Below, one piece after another: positions 18,017 through 26,772 of a DNA stretch of 64,000 nucleotides. Source of the DNA: Acidimicrobilacustris europaeus (lineage in GTDB: Bacteria > Actinomycetota > Acidimicrobiia > Acidimicrobiales > Acidimicrobilacustridaceae); contig OZ239146.1 in NCBI GenBank assembly GCA_965194515.1, forward strand, positions 1,860,001 through 1,924,000. The letters are read 5' to 3'. The translations under genes and the position numbers were made by a program. A model generated the notes under the pieces. It ran no database searches. It was not told where the DNA came from and saw only the letters and a list, made by a program, of their open reading frames with translations. Each line of letters begins with the position of its first letter. The stretch's first letter is position 1.

Positions 18017-19230
18017 CAGTCGACCACTCCTTCAAGTCGGCGAGCTTTGGAGGTTGCAATCGCTGCCTTGAGAAGTCCGTAGCCAGTAAGGCCTACGACA
18101 GCACCAATTGCAACAGTGATGAATCCGTTCCACTGCTGATCACGCGCAACCCAGAACGTAGCAAGAAGGAGAATCCATCCGAGTGAAAGCGGGATGAGCA
18201 CCTTCCAGCCAAGGTCCATGAGTTGGTCGTAGCGAACACGGGGAACCGTGCTGCGCACCCAAACGAACAAGAACAGGAATCCGGTCATCTTGAGGAGGAA
18301 CCAAATGACTCCCCACAACCAACCTGGTCCAAGAAGCGCAGGACCGGCGGGGCCGCCCAAGAACAGCGTGACGATGATTGCAGCCATGGTTACGGAGTTC
18401 ATGAACTCGGCAACAAAGAACAATGCGAAACGAATAGAGGAATACTCAGTGTGATAACTGCCAACGAGTTCCTGTTCCGCTTCAACAAGGTCGAACGGTG
18501 GACGATTGAGTTCCGCCTGGCTTGCAAGCAAGAAGACCACGAACGGTACAAACCCTGTGGCAATGAGATTCCAGTGAGGGATGAAGCCGCCCCAACCGCT
18601 GCCAGCCTGTGCCATCACGATGCCGTGAGTACTAAGCGTGCCCGTCGTGAGCACAACTGCGCACACGGAAAGTCCGAGTGCCGCCTCATACGAGACCATC
18701 TGTGCCGATGCACGAACAGAACCGATGAGCGGATACTTCGAACCTGAAGACCAACCGGCAAGCATGACGCCGTACACCGCGATTGATGACATGGCGAGAG
18801 CAAACAGAATGCCGATCGCCGGATCGGCGAGCTGCAGATAGGTCGTGTGTCCGAAGATCTCGACCGATCCATCGTGGCCATTACTGAAGTCGCCGCCGAA
18901 TGGAACGATGGTGAAAAGCAAGAACGCAGGCACCACGGTGAGTAGTGGCGCCAAGATAAAGACCCGACGCTCGGCCCTGTCGGGAATGAGATCTTCTTTA
19001 AAGAAGAACTTGATGCCGTCGGCAAGGGTCTGAAGGATGCCGAACGGGCCTGCAGTGTTGGGGCCGACTCGGTTCTGGAAATCGCTAACAACCTTGCGTT
19101 CGAACCAGATCATCAACATGGTCGCCACCAAAAGAAATCCGAAAGCGCACACGACCTTCAGGATGACGATGAGCACAACGGCAAGATCGATATGACCGGA
19201 GAGAAGCGGATCACCACCGAGCATGTTCAT
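18016..19230 (-). CDS. nuoH: NADH-quinone oxidoreductase subunit H, 14-subunit set
   Basis: A 404-residue membrane subunit. Core motifs are FERKVVSDFQNRVGPNTAGP near the N-terminus, LVEAEQELVGSYHTEYSSI in the acidic loop, and FVAEFMNSVTMAAI. A C-terminal extension of about 40 residues includes a further hydrophobic stretch. Overlaps nuoG by 4 bases at its start. Confidence 0.95.
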   Translation of the reverse strand: MNMLGGDPLLSGHIDLAVVLIVILKVVCAFGFLLVATMLMIWFERKVVSDFQNRVGPNTAGPFGILQTLADGIKFFFKEDLIPDRAERRVFILAPLLTVVPAFLLFTIVPFGGDFSNGHDGSVEIFGHTTYLQLADPAIGILFALAMSSIAVYGVMLAGWSSGSKYPLIGSVRASAQMVSYEAALGLSVCAVVLTTGTLSTHGIVMAQAGSGWGGFIPHWNLIATGFVPFVVFLLASQAELNRPPFDLVEAEQELVGSYHTEYSSIRFALFFVAEFMNSVTMAAIIVTLFLGGPAGPALLGPGWLWGVIWFLLKMTGFLFLFVWVRSTVPRVRYDQLMDLGWKVLIPLSLGWILLLATFWVARDQQWNGFITVAIGAVVGLTGYGLLKAAIATSKARRLEGVVD

Positions 19231-21902
19231 GGTGCGGTCTCGATCCTGACTTCGGCAACAAGTTCATCGGCAGAGACAAGGTCGCTCACGCGTCCATCGG
19301 CCTGATTCACGATCATCGCAGCAACTCCGCGAGGAACGCCCGGATCGGATTGCACGGTGACGTTCACCGATGCCTTTGCCGTGCGAACAATGGCGCGTCC
19401 ACCGGAAGCGACACCGAGACGATCAAACTCCCACGGATTTAACGAAACGGTCGACCCAGGGGCGAGCGGCGCAAGCGAAGGTGCCGACTGCACAAGCGTG
19501 CCTTGGTCGTACAACTTTCGAGATGCAACAAGACGGAAGCCGTAGGAATCGACGGGAGGAGGAACAATGGCCGCGATCGGCGTGAACTGGACGAACGGAG
19601 GCAGGGAGCCAGCAACATCGGAGTCGTCGGAGATGATCTCGATAAGACCTTCGACATCGTCGCCGTCGGATTCTTCAGAAACAACATCGGCGGTGACGTC
19701 GACCTCGGCACCATCTTCGGACACCGTCACGGTTTCGTCGACGATCACAATGTCGTCGTCTTCTTCGTCGATGATCACGACGACATCGAGCGGAAGCAGG
19801 ATGCCATCGGGCGAACCTTCGGCGATTGCCTGATCGAGTGCAAGGTAGGCCGGAGCGACTGCGGAAATCTCAGCGAGGACATCGCCAAAGTTTTCGAAAC
19901 CAAGATCGGTGCCGAGTCGGCTCGAAACCTCGGCGGCAAGCATCCAGTCAGCGCGCGAGGTTCCCGGCGGCGTTACGCGGTGTGAAAGCGTGCTCACGCG
20001 GCCTTCAATGTTCGTGGTTGTGCCTGTCTTTTCGGCAAAGCCTGCAGCAGCAAGCACAACATCAGCACGCTTACTTGAAGAATTGAGTGCCGTATCAACC
20101 GCCAGCACCGTACGTGCACCCGTGAGACCACGCTCAGCGAGATCGGCATCGGGGAAGTCAGAAAGCGGATCGGCGCCCAGAAGAACAAGGACATCGATGC
20201 GGCCGTCGGCGGCTGCTCGGAGAATGCCTTCTGTATCGAGACCGGTTGCACTCGGCATTGCTGGCCAGACCTCGGCGTACCACTCGGCACCATCTTCGAG
20301 GGTGACGCGACCGGGAAGGAGTCCCGGAGCAAGGCCCATGTCGAGCGCACCGCGAACGTTTGATCGACGCAATGCCGAGAGGAACGTGGTGTCGGGACGA
20401 GCATTGAGAATTGCGGAGGCCGCAGCGACCGTGATGCTTGCCGATTCGGCGAGCGATGCACGACCAAGCACAACAGTGATCGGGCCGGTCGATGCAGAAA
20501 GAGCGGTACGAGCCTGCTCAAGTTCTTCAGCAGAAACACCAGCGATTTCACGATCGATGACTGACGAGCCCACGAGCGCAGCGACGACATCGGCGGTTTC
20601 GCCTGGGCGAGGATGCACCGACGCAGCAGCAAGCGACGTGATGCCGCTCGAACGAGGCGAAACCTCGACGATGGTGACGCGATCTTCGACAACGGCGTGA
20701 CGAAGACGAAGGAACAGAACAGGAAGTTCTTCCTTGACATCGGGACCGAGCAACAGAACGGTGCCGCCAGGAGCGCAGACCTCGTCGATTGTTGCGCTCG
20801 GGAGACCGAGAACCACATGGGCAGGGAGTCCGTCGCCGAGTTGTGCGTCGACATTGTCGGTAGCAAGAACGCCCTTGAACAACTTCGACCATGCGTAGGC
20901 ATCTTCGTTGGTGAGACGTGAACCACCGATGACGCCAATCGACTGCGCTGAAGATGCACTGTCGAGTGCGCTTGCGAAACGACCCAATGCGTCGGACCAC
21001 TTGGCCGCAACCAAGCCGGAGCCATCGCGAACCAGTGGCTCGGAAAGTCGCGCATCAGACGTGACGACCTGGCTGGAGAAACGGCCCTTATCGCACAGCC
21101 AACCCCAGTTGACCGGATCGATATCGACACCGGCGAAACGTTGGACCTGATCGCGAGAGGAATCGATGGAGATACGACAACCAACCGAGCAGGTCTGGCA
21201 GGTGGACTCGGTGGTTTCAAGATCCCAAGGACGAGCCTTGAATCGATAGGTCGATGCGGTCAGTGCACCGACTGGGCAGATCTGCACAGTGTTGCCACTG
21301 AAGTACGAAGCAAAAGGTTCATCAGGGAAAGTATTGACTTCGGTGTTGTTACCGCGATGAATGAAGTGAATGAGGGGATCGCCAGCAACATCTTTTGCGA
21401 AACGTGTACAACGGTCGCAGAGGATGCAGCGCTCACGGTCGAGCAGTACAAGGTCGCTGATCGGAATCGGCTTTTCCTTGTGACGCTTCTCTTCAACAAA
21501 GCGGCTCTCGCCGGGCCCGTAGGCCATGGTCTGATCCTGAAGCGGACATTCGCCACCCTTGTCACAGACGGGACAGTCGAGCGGATGATTCGCGAGGAGG
21601 AACTCGAGGATTCCGTCCTGTGCTTTCTTTGTGACTTCCGATTCAGTATCGGCCTTCATGCCGGGGGTGCACTCGATCATGCAGCTGGGCTGAAGCGCTG
21701 GCCCGCGGCCTGTGTCGACTTCGACCAAACACATGCGACACATGCCAACTGGCTTCATGCGCTCGTGGTAACAAAAGCGCGGGATGTAGGTGCCGGTGCG
21801 TTCGGCGGCATCGATGAGCAGCTCACCCTTATGGGCAATGACCTCAACGCCATTGATTTCGACGGCGACGCCGTCGACGGGGGTCACCTCGGACTCAGCC
21901 AT
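19227..21902 (-). CDS. nuoG: NADH-quinone oxidoreductase subunit G (75-kDa, MopB fold), 14-subunit set
   Basis: An 891-residue iron-sulfur subunit. N-terminal ferredoxin domain: Cys residues in PRFCYHE, MCRMCLVEV and PSCMIE for the [2Fe-2S] cluster. Next come the His-Cys cluster HPLDCPVCDKGGECPLQ, the ferredoxin-like CILCDRCTRF with CPVGAL, and the extra N7-type motif CQTCSVGC followed by WLCDKGRF. The rest is a molybdopterin-oxidoreductase-like fold with no cofactor expected. Residues about 700-760 form an unusual Asp/Glu/Val-rich stretch. Overlaps nuoF by 8 bases. Confidence 0.95.
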   Translation of the reverse strand: MAESEVTPVDGVAVEINGVEVIAHKGELLIDAAERTGTYIPRFCYHERMKPVGMCRMCLVEVDTGRGPALQPSCMIECTPGMKADTESEVTKKAQDGILEFLLANHPLDCPVCDKGGECPLQDQTMAYGPGESRFVEEKRHKEKPIPISDLVLLDRERCILCDRCTRFAKDVAGDPLIHFIHRGNNTEVNTFPDEPFASYFSGNTVQICPVGALTASTYRFKARPWDLETTESTCQTCSVGCRISIDSSRDQVQRFAGVDIDPVNWGWLCDKGRFSSQVVTSDARLSEPLVRDGSGLVAAKWSDALGRFASALDSASSAQSIGVIGGSRLTNEDAYAWSKLFKGVLATDNVDAQLGDGLPAHVVLGLPSATIDEVCAPGGTVLLLGPDVKEELPVLFLRLRHAVVEDRVTIVEVSPRSSGITSLAAASVHPRPGETADVVAALVGSSVIDREIAGVSAEELEQARTALSASTGPITVVLGRASLAESASITVAAASAILNARPDTTFLSALRRSNVRGALDMGLAPGLLPGRVTLEDGAEWYAEVWPAMPSATGLDTEGILRAAADGRIDVLVLLGADPLSDFPDADLAERGLTGARTVLAVDTALNSSSKRADVVLAAAGFAEKTGTTTNIEGRVSTLSHRVTPPGTSRADWMLAAEVSSRLGTDLGFENFGDVLAEISAVAPAYLALDQAIAEGSPDGILLPLDVVVIIDEEDDDIVIVDETVTVSEDGAEVDVTADVVSEESDGDDVEGLIEIISDDSDVAGSLPPFVQFTPIAAIVPPPVDSYGFRLVASRKLYDQGTLVQSAPSLAPLAPGSTVSLNPWEFDRLGVASGGRAIVRTAKASVNVTVQSDPGVPRGVAAMIVNQADGRVSDLVSADELVAEVRIETAP

Positions 21903-23238
21903 GCGAGGACGCCTTCGTGATGGTCACCGGAATCGAGTGACGAGCCTCTTCGGCCTGCGTAATACGCGCCTCGAACTCGGGGCGGAAACGCTGCAGGGCC
22001 GACGCGATCGGTGACACTGCTGACGGACCAAGAGGACAGATCGTTGTCTGCTTCGGAGGCCATGCGATTCCCGGGGAAATGTTGTCGGAAACATCGAGGA
22101 GCAGATCGAGATCGCTGGGACGGCCATAACCGTCGTGGATTCGCTGCAGAATGTTTTCCAGCCAAGTTGTGCCTTCACGACACGGCGTGCACTTGCCACA
22201 AGATTCACGAGCGAAGAACCGAACAATTCGCAGACATGCTTTGACCGCATCGGTGGTTTCGTCCATAACGACAACTGCGCCAGAACCAAGCATTGAGCCG
22301 GCGCGATCAACCGTGACTTTTTCAAGCGGAAGATCGAGGTGCTCTTCAAAGAACCACGGAGCCGATGCGCCACCAGGGATATATGCCTTGAGCGCACGAT
22401 CACCGAGAATGCCACCCGCGTACTGGGGGGCGTAAATGAGATCACGGAACGTAGTGACGCCGTATTCGACTTCGAACACACCTGGGTTCTTGACGTGACC
22501 AGAGACTGCGAACATGCGCGTACCGCGCGAAGTTTCCGCACCCAGCGCAGCAAAAGCTTCGCCACCATTCGTGACGATCCATGGCAGATTCGAAAGTGTC
22601 TCGACGTTGTTCACGATGGTGGGCTGCATGTACAAGCCCTTAGCCGCCGGGAAGTACGGGGGCTTGAGACGCGGCATACCGCGATTGCCTTCAAGACTTT
22701 CGATGAGCGCAGTTTCTTCGCCCACGATGTAGGCGCCAGCACCCCAAGAAAGAACGACATCGACGGAGAAATCGGAACCGAGGATGTTTTTGCCAACATA
22801 ACCAGCGGCGTAGGCGTCGTTCAGGGCTGCAGCGATGCGCTCTTGAGCAAGTGGCATTTCGCCGCGCACGTAAAGGAATGCTTGGCCGCATCCGATCGCG
22901 TAACACGCGAGCAAAACACCTTCGATGAGTTGATGGGGATCGCGCTCCATAAGGAGACGGTCTTTGTAGGTGCCTGGTTCGGATTCGTCGCCGTTGACAA
23001 CGAGATAGCGCGGCCACACGTTCTCGGGAGCAAGGCCCCACTTGACACCTGCGGGGAAACCAGCGCCGCCACGACCAAGAAGAGTTGCAGTCTTGACCTC
23101 GCCTGCTACAGCTTCCGGGCCCATCGAGAGCGCCTTGCGCAATGCCTGATAGCCGCCGGTTGCTTCGAAACCGGCAAGCGTAAAGCTGTCGGCATTATCG
23201 AAACGTGAAGTGATGATACGAGGAGCGTCGGTAATCAC
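21895..23238 (-). CDS. nuoF: NADH-quinone oxidoreductase subunit F (FMN, NADH binding), 14-subunit set
   Basis: A 447-residue subunit that takes hydride from NADH. Visible signatures are the NADH/FMN glycine loop LGRGGAGFPAGVKWG, the GEETALIESLEGNRGMPRLK segment and the [4Fe-4S] N3 motif ESCGKCTPCREGT near residue 350. Length is typical. Only the 14-subunit set has this gene, so only that complex is clearly an NADH dehydrogenase. Its start overlaps the nuoE stop by 4 bases. Confidence 0.96.
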   Translation of the reverse strand: MITDAPRIITSRFDNADSFTLAGFEATGGYQALRKALSMGPEAVAGEVKTATLLGRGGAGFPAGVKWGLAPENVWPRYLVVNGDESEPGTYKDRLLMERDPHQLIEGVLLACYAIGCGQAFLYVRGEMPLAQERIAAALNDAYAAGYVGKNILGSDFSVDVVLSWGAGAYIVGEETALIESLEGNRGMPRLKPPYFPAAKGLYMQPTIVNNVETLSNLPWIVTNGGEAFAALGAETSRGTRMFAVSGHVKNPGVFEVEYGVTTFRDLIYAPQYAGGILGDRALKAYIPGGASAPWFFEEHLDLPLEKVTVDRAGSMLGSGAVVVMDETTDAVKACLRIVRFFARESCGKCTPCREGTTWLENILQRIHDGYGRPSDLDLLLDVSDNISPGIAWPPKQTTICPLGPSAVSPIASALQRFRPEFEARITQAEEARHSIPVTITKASSHG

Positions 23239-23849
23239 TTGTCGCCCTCCCCCGCTGCTGCGATCCAGACCGGTACGGCTTTGTCTTCGGGAGTAACAAC
23301 GCCAGCGCGTCGGTCGTCAGGGATGTGCTGACGAACTTCAGCAAGCACTCCGTGGGAAGGAATGTCGGAACGGCGACCAGCGCGAAGGTCGTTCACGAGT
23401 TGATCGAATCCTTCATTCGAGATGCGATGTTCATAGCGATAGTTCACCTGTAGGCACGGGGCCTCGGTGCACGCTGCGATGCATTCGACATCTTCAAGAG
23501 TGAAAAGGCCATCGGAAGTTGTTTGTCCCGGGCGAATGCCGAGTGTCTTCTCGGCATGAGCAAGAAGTTCCTCGCCGCCACGAAGCTGACAAGAAATGTT
23601 GGTGCAGATGTTCACCATGTAACGGCCGACGGTTTCCATCTTGAACATCTCGTAGAACGATGCCGTCCCGAGAACTTCTGCCGATGAAACACCAACAAGT
23701 TGCCCGATATGGGCCATTGCCTCGTCGGTGAGATGACCGTCTTGTTCCTGCGCGAGATGCAACAACGGAATCAGCGCGGACTTCGGACGCGGGTAGTGAC
23801 CAATGATCTCGCGGGCGAGTTCAACGTTGTCATTCGAAAGGCGAGCCAT
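23235..23849 (-). CDS. nuoE: NADH-quinone oxidoreductase subunit E ([2Fe-2S] N1a), 14-subunit set
   Basis: A 204-residue thioredoxin-fold subunit. The four cluster cysteines are in ICTNISCQ (Cys-X4-Cys) and ECIAACTEAPC (Cys-X3-Cys). The helical N-terminus LIPLLHLAQEQDGHL is typical of the family. A C-terminal extension of about 40 residues follows the core. It sits between nuoD and nuoF with 1- and 4-base overlaps. Confidence 0.95.
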   Translation of the reverse strand: MARLSNDNVELAREIIGHYPRPKSALIPLLHLAQEQDGHLTDEAMAHIGQLVGVSSAEVLGTASFYEMFKMETVGRYMVNICTNISCQLRGGEELLAHAEKTLGIRPGQTTSDGLFTLEDVECIAACTEAPCLQVNYRYEHRISNEGFDQLVNDLRAGRRSDIPSHGVLAEVRQHIPDDRRAGVVTPEDKAVPVWIAAAGEGDK

Positions 23850-25183
23850 CAGCGATCGACCTCCCCGAGGATGGGATCAACGCTTGAGATGATGGCCACA
23901 GCGTCGGCAACGAGACTGCCGTGCATGAGATGCGGAAGGCTCTGCAAATTCACAAAACTTGGGGCACGAACGTGCATCCGGTAGGGCTTGGAAGAACCAT
24001 CACTCACGATGTAGCAGCCAAGTTCGCCACGAGGAGATTCGATCGAGACATACGCCTCGCCCTCGGGGACCTTGAAACCTTCGGTGAAGATCTTGAAGTG
24101 ATGGATGAGCGCTTCCATGGACTCGTCGATACGCGCACGCGGCGGCGGCGTGACTTTCTTGTCTTGGATGCGGTAATCGCCCTTCGGCATCTTCTCGAGG
24201 CACTGGCGAACAATCTTGATCGACTCGTGAATTTCCGCGAGGCGAATTGCGTATCGGTCGAAACAGTCTCCGTACGAACCAACGACGACGTCGAAGTCGA
24301 TCTGGTCGAACGCGAGGTAAGGCATGTCGCGTCGAAGGTCCCAGTCGTAACCCGTTGATCGGAGGATGGGGCCGGTAACGCCAAGCGCAAGACACTCTTC
24401 AGCCGTGATGGTCCCGACGCCTTGAAGGCGATCACGGAAAATCGGTTGCTGATTCAACAAGGTGTCGTATTCAGCAAGGCGACCGGGGAGCATGTCGAGA
24501 AGACGCAACACGCCGTCGCGCCATCCGTCAGGAAGATCGGCAGCGACACCACCAGGACGGATGTAGTTGTGGTTCATGCGGAGGCCAGTGACTTCCTGAA
24601 GGAAGCGAAGCGCTTCTTCACGTTCACGCCATCCGTAAAGCATCATCGACACTGCACCAAGGTCCATGCCGTTCGTGGCCATGAAGAGAAGGTGAGAAGA
24701 GATGCGATTCATCTCGGTCATGAGCATGCGAATCCAGATCGCACGTTCAGGGACTTCGATGTCAAGCAACTTTTCGACAGTGAGCGAGAAGGCAAGTTCG
24801 GTGAACAACGGCGCTGCGTAATCCATGCGCGTCACGTTGGTTGGGCCCTGCAAGTAGGTGAGTTCTTCGCCCGTGCGCTCCATGCCTGTATGGAGATAGC
24901 CAATAATCGGCTTACAGCGAAGAACGGTCTCGCCTTGGAGTTCGAGCATGAGACGCAACACACCGTGAGTCGACGGATGCTGCGGACCCATGTTGATGAT
25001 CATGGTTTCGTCGTCGGGAACCTGCTGGCGCTCTGCAACGAGCGCGTCGTTCTCTGACAGTCGAAGAACGGCACCAAGTTCGCGAAGACGTTCACCAGCT
25101 GCGACAACGCCGGCTGACGTCAGTTCCTGACCCCCTTCGGAGGTCTGGTTCACATTCGCGGGGAGTTCGTGAGTTGCGGTCAT
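23849..25183 (-). CDS. nuoD: NADH-quinone oxidoreductase subunit D, 14-subunit set
   Basis: A 444-residue subunit from ATG 25183, 4 bases after the nuoC stop; a longer frame to 25534 overlaps nuoC and was rejected. An N-terminal extension of about 60 residues precedes NMGPQHPSTHGVLRL. The quinone-pocket His73 and Tyr122 (VTRMDYAAP) are both kept. At the position of bovine Arg85 there is Thr99 (IGYLHTGMER), as in several bacterial enzymes. It is therefore the conventional quinone-reducing version in this window. Confidence 0.95.
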   Translation of the reverse strand: MTATHELPANVNQTSEGGQELTSAGVVAAGERLRELGAVLRLSENDALVAERQQVPDDETMIINMGPQHPSTHGVLRLMLELQGETVLRCKPIIGYLHTGMERTGEELTYLQGPTNVTRMDYAAPLFTELAFSLTVEKLLDIEVPERAIWIRMLMTEMNRISSHLLFMATNGMDLGAVSMMLYGWREREEALRFLQEVTGLRMNHNYIRPGGVAADLPDGWRDGVLRLLDMLPGRLAEYDTLLNQQPIFRDRLQGVGTITAEECLALGVTGPILRSTGYDWDLRRDMPYLAFDQIDFDVVVGSYGDCFDRYAIRLAEIHESIKIVRQCLEKMPKGDYRIQDKKVTPPPRARIDESMEALIHHFKIFTEGFKVPEGEAYVSIESPRGELGCYIVSDGSSKPYRMHVRAPSFVNLQSLPHLMHGSLVADAVAIISSVDPILGEVDR

Positions 25184-25187
25184 GAGT

Positions 25188-25718
25188 TCAACGATTCGCG
25201 GGAGCACCCTTGAACTGCACCGGGATACGACCAGAGTCGTAGTCCTTACGCAGCGGGTGTCCGATCCAGTCCTCGGGCATGAGGATGCGGGTGAGATCAG
25301 GGTGGCCTTCGAAGGTGATGCCAAACATGTCGAAGGTTTCGCGCTCCATCGCCTCGGTACCGGGATAGAGAGTGAATGCGCTTGGAAACACCGCATCGGT
25401 CTCGGGTACCTGCACCCGCAAACGAAGACGAGCACGTTCGCGATGGTTAATGAGGTTGACGGCAACTTCGAACCGTTCGGGTTCGATGCCAGCGGGTAGT
25501 TGACGCGAATCGTTCGTGAGGTAGTCGACACCACAAAGATCGATCACGGAGTGGTACCCAGCAACATGCAGCTTCGCGAGCAGCGCGGAATAGTTCTCTC
25601 GAGTTGGATGCAACACGAGCTGCTCGTGTGAACGAGTAAGCAACGTATCGAAAAGTGTCTCGGGTGCGATCTCGGCTGGGGTGTCAGCCTCGCCACCTTG
25701 GGCGTCGATATCGGTCAT
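25188..25718 (-). CDS. nuoC: NADH-quinone oxidoreductase subunit C, 14-subunit set
   Basis: A 176-residue 30-kDa-type subunit. The diagnostic region is RETFDMFGITFEGHPDLTR followed by WIGHPLRKDYDSG. The N-terminal 25 residues are acidic and probably disordered. Two bases follow the nuoB stop. It is separate from nuoD, as in most actinobacteria. Confidence 0.94.
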   Translation of the reverse strand: MTDIDAQGGEADTPAEIAPETLFDTLLTRSHEQLVLHPTRENYSALLAKLHVAGYHSVIDLCGVDYLTNDSRQLPAGIEPERFEVAVNLINHRERARLRLRVQVPETDAVFPSAFTLYPGTEAMERETFDMFGITFEGHPDLTRILMPEDWIGHPLRKDYDSGRIPVQFKGAPANR

Positions 25719-25720
25719 GT

Positions 25721-26308
25721 TCAGCCCTGACCCAGGGTGACAGGCACAGGACCAGAAGGACCCATCTGTTCAATAATCAGACCAGCACCCTCGCCATCAC
25801 GGCGAGTGAGTTCACCGTTTTTGATCTTGTCGTGAAGGGTCAAAATTGCGTGCAACAGCGTTTCCGGCGATGGCGGGCAACCCGGTGCATACACATCGAC
25901 GGGAACGATCTGATCGACACCCTGCACGATGGCGTAGTTGTTGAACATGCCGCCGGAGGACGCGCAGACGCCCATTGAGATAACCCACTTGGGTTCCATC
26001 ATCTGGTCGTAGATCTGACGAAGGACCGGTGCCATCTTCTGTGAGACGCGACCGGCGACGATCATGAGGTCGGCCTGACGCGGAGAAGCGCGGAACGTTT
26101 CCATGCCGTAACGAGCAATGTCGTAGTGCGGTCCGCCGGCAGCCATCATTTCGAGCGCGCAACAAGCGAGGCCGAAGGTTGCGGGCATAACGCTGTGGCG
26201 TCGCGCCCACTTCACGAGCTCTTCGAGTGTGCCGGTAAGGAAGTTGTGGCTGAGTCCTTCAAGTCCGGACTCGAGGAGTCCGCCTGTGGGCCTGGTCTCG
26301 CTTGACAC
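25721..26308 (-). CDS. nuoB: NADH-quinone oxidoreductase subunit B (cluster N2), 14-subunit set
   Basis: A 195-residue subunit. N2 ligands are the CC pair in LACCALEMM, the Cys of MGVCASSGG and the Cys of APGCPPSPETLL. Other conserved features are FRASPRQADLMIVAG and NNYAIVQGVDQIVPVD. The C-terminal tail of about 30 residues is not conserved. It abuts the nuoA stop with no gap. Confidence 0.95.
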   Translation of the reverse strand: MSSETRPTGGLLESGLEGLSHNFLTGTLEELVKWARRHSVMPATFGLACCALEMMAAGGPHYDIARYGMETFRASPRQADLMIVAGRVSQKMAPVLRQIYDQMMEPKWVISMGVCASSGGMFNNYAIVQGVDQIVPVDVYAPGCPPSPETLLHAILTLHDKIKNGELTRRDGEGAGLIIEQMGPSGPVPVTLGQG

Positions 26309-26767
26309 TTATGCAGCCTCTTCGGTGGAACGGCCTTCAAGGCCGACGCGACGGATGGTGCTGGTCGCGGTACGGGCAGGTGAAACGGCCTCGGAGCGAC
26401 GAAGGCGCTTTACCGGGCCCCAATCGAGCGCACCATTGCCGATGAGGTACACGAACGACTCGAACACTGCAGCAGTGAAAATCAGAATTGCTGCAATTCC
26501 ATACCAACCCAGCGAACGAAAGACGACCGCAAAGGGGAACAGGAAAATGATTTCGATGTCGAACACGATGAAGATCATGGCGACGAGAAAGAACTTCACT
26601 GGGAAGCGTTCCGGTGGTCCCTGATCGGGGACGATGCCGCATTCGTACGGAGACGACTTGGCTTCAGACGGACGACGGGGCGCGAGGAGTTGCGAAACGA
26701 CGCGGCTCACTGTGGCGAAGATGATCGCCAAAACAAGCATTGCGAAGATCGGCAGGTACTGCCCCAC
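26309..26767 (-). CDS. nuoA: NADH-quinone oxidoreductase subunit A, 14-subunit set
   Basis: A 152-residue, three-helix subunit. The conserved loop reads YECGIVPDQGPPERF and the second helix has FDIEIIFLFPFA. A basic C-terminal tail of about 30 residues extends beyond the usual end. Only 5 bases separate its start from the stop of the membrane protein upstream, so this set has no promoter region of its own. Confidence 0.95.
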   Translation of the reverse strand: MGQYLPIFAMLVLAIIFATVSRVVSQLLAPRRPSEAKSSPYECGIVPDQGPPERFPVKFFLVAMIFIVFDIEIIFLFPFAVVFRSLGWYGIAAILIFTAAVFESFVYLIGNGALDWGPVKRLRRSEAVSPARTATSTIRRVGLEGRSTEEAA

Positions 26768-26772
26768 TCTGG

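Noticed and set aside
23849..25534. A 561-codon form of NuoD in the 14-subunit set
   Set aside because: The extra N-terminus overlaps nuoC; ATG 25183 is four bases after the nuoC stop and gives the normal length.
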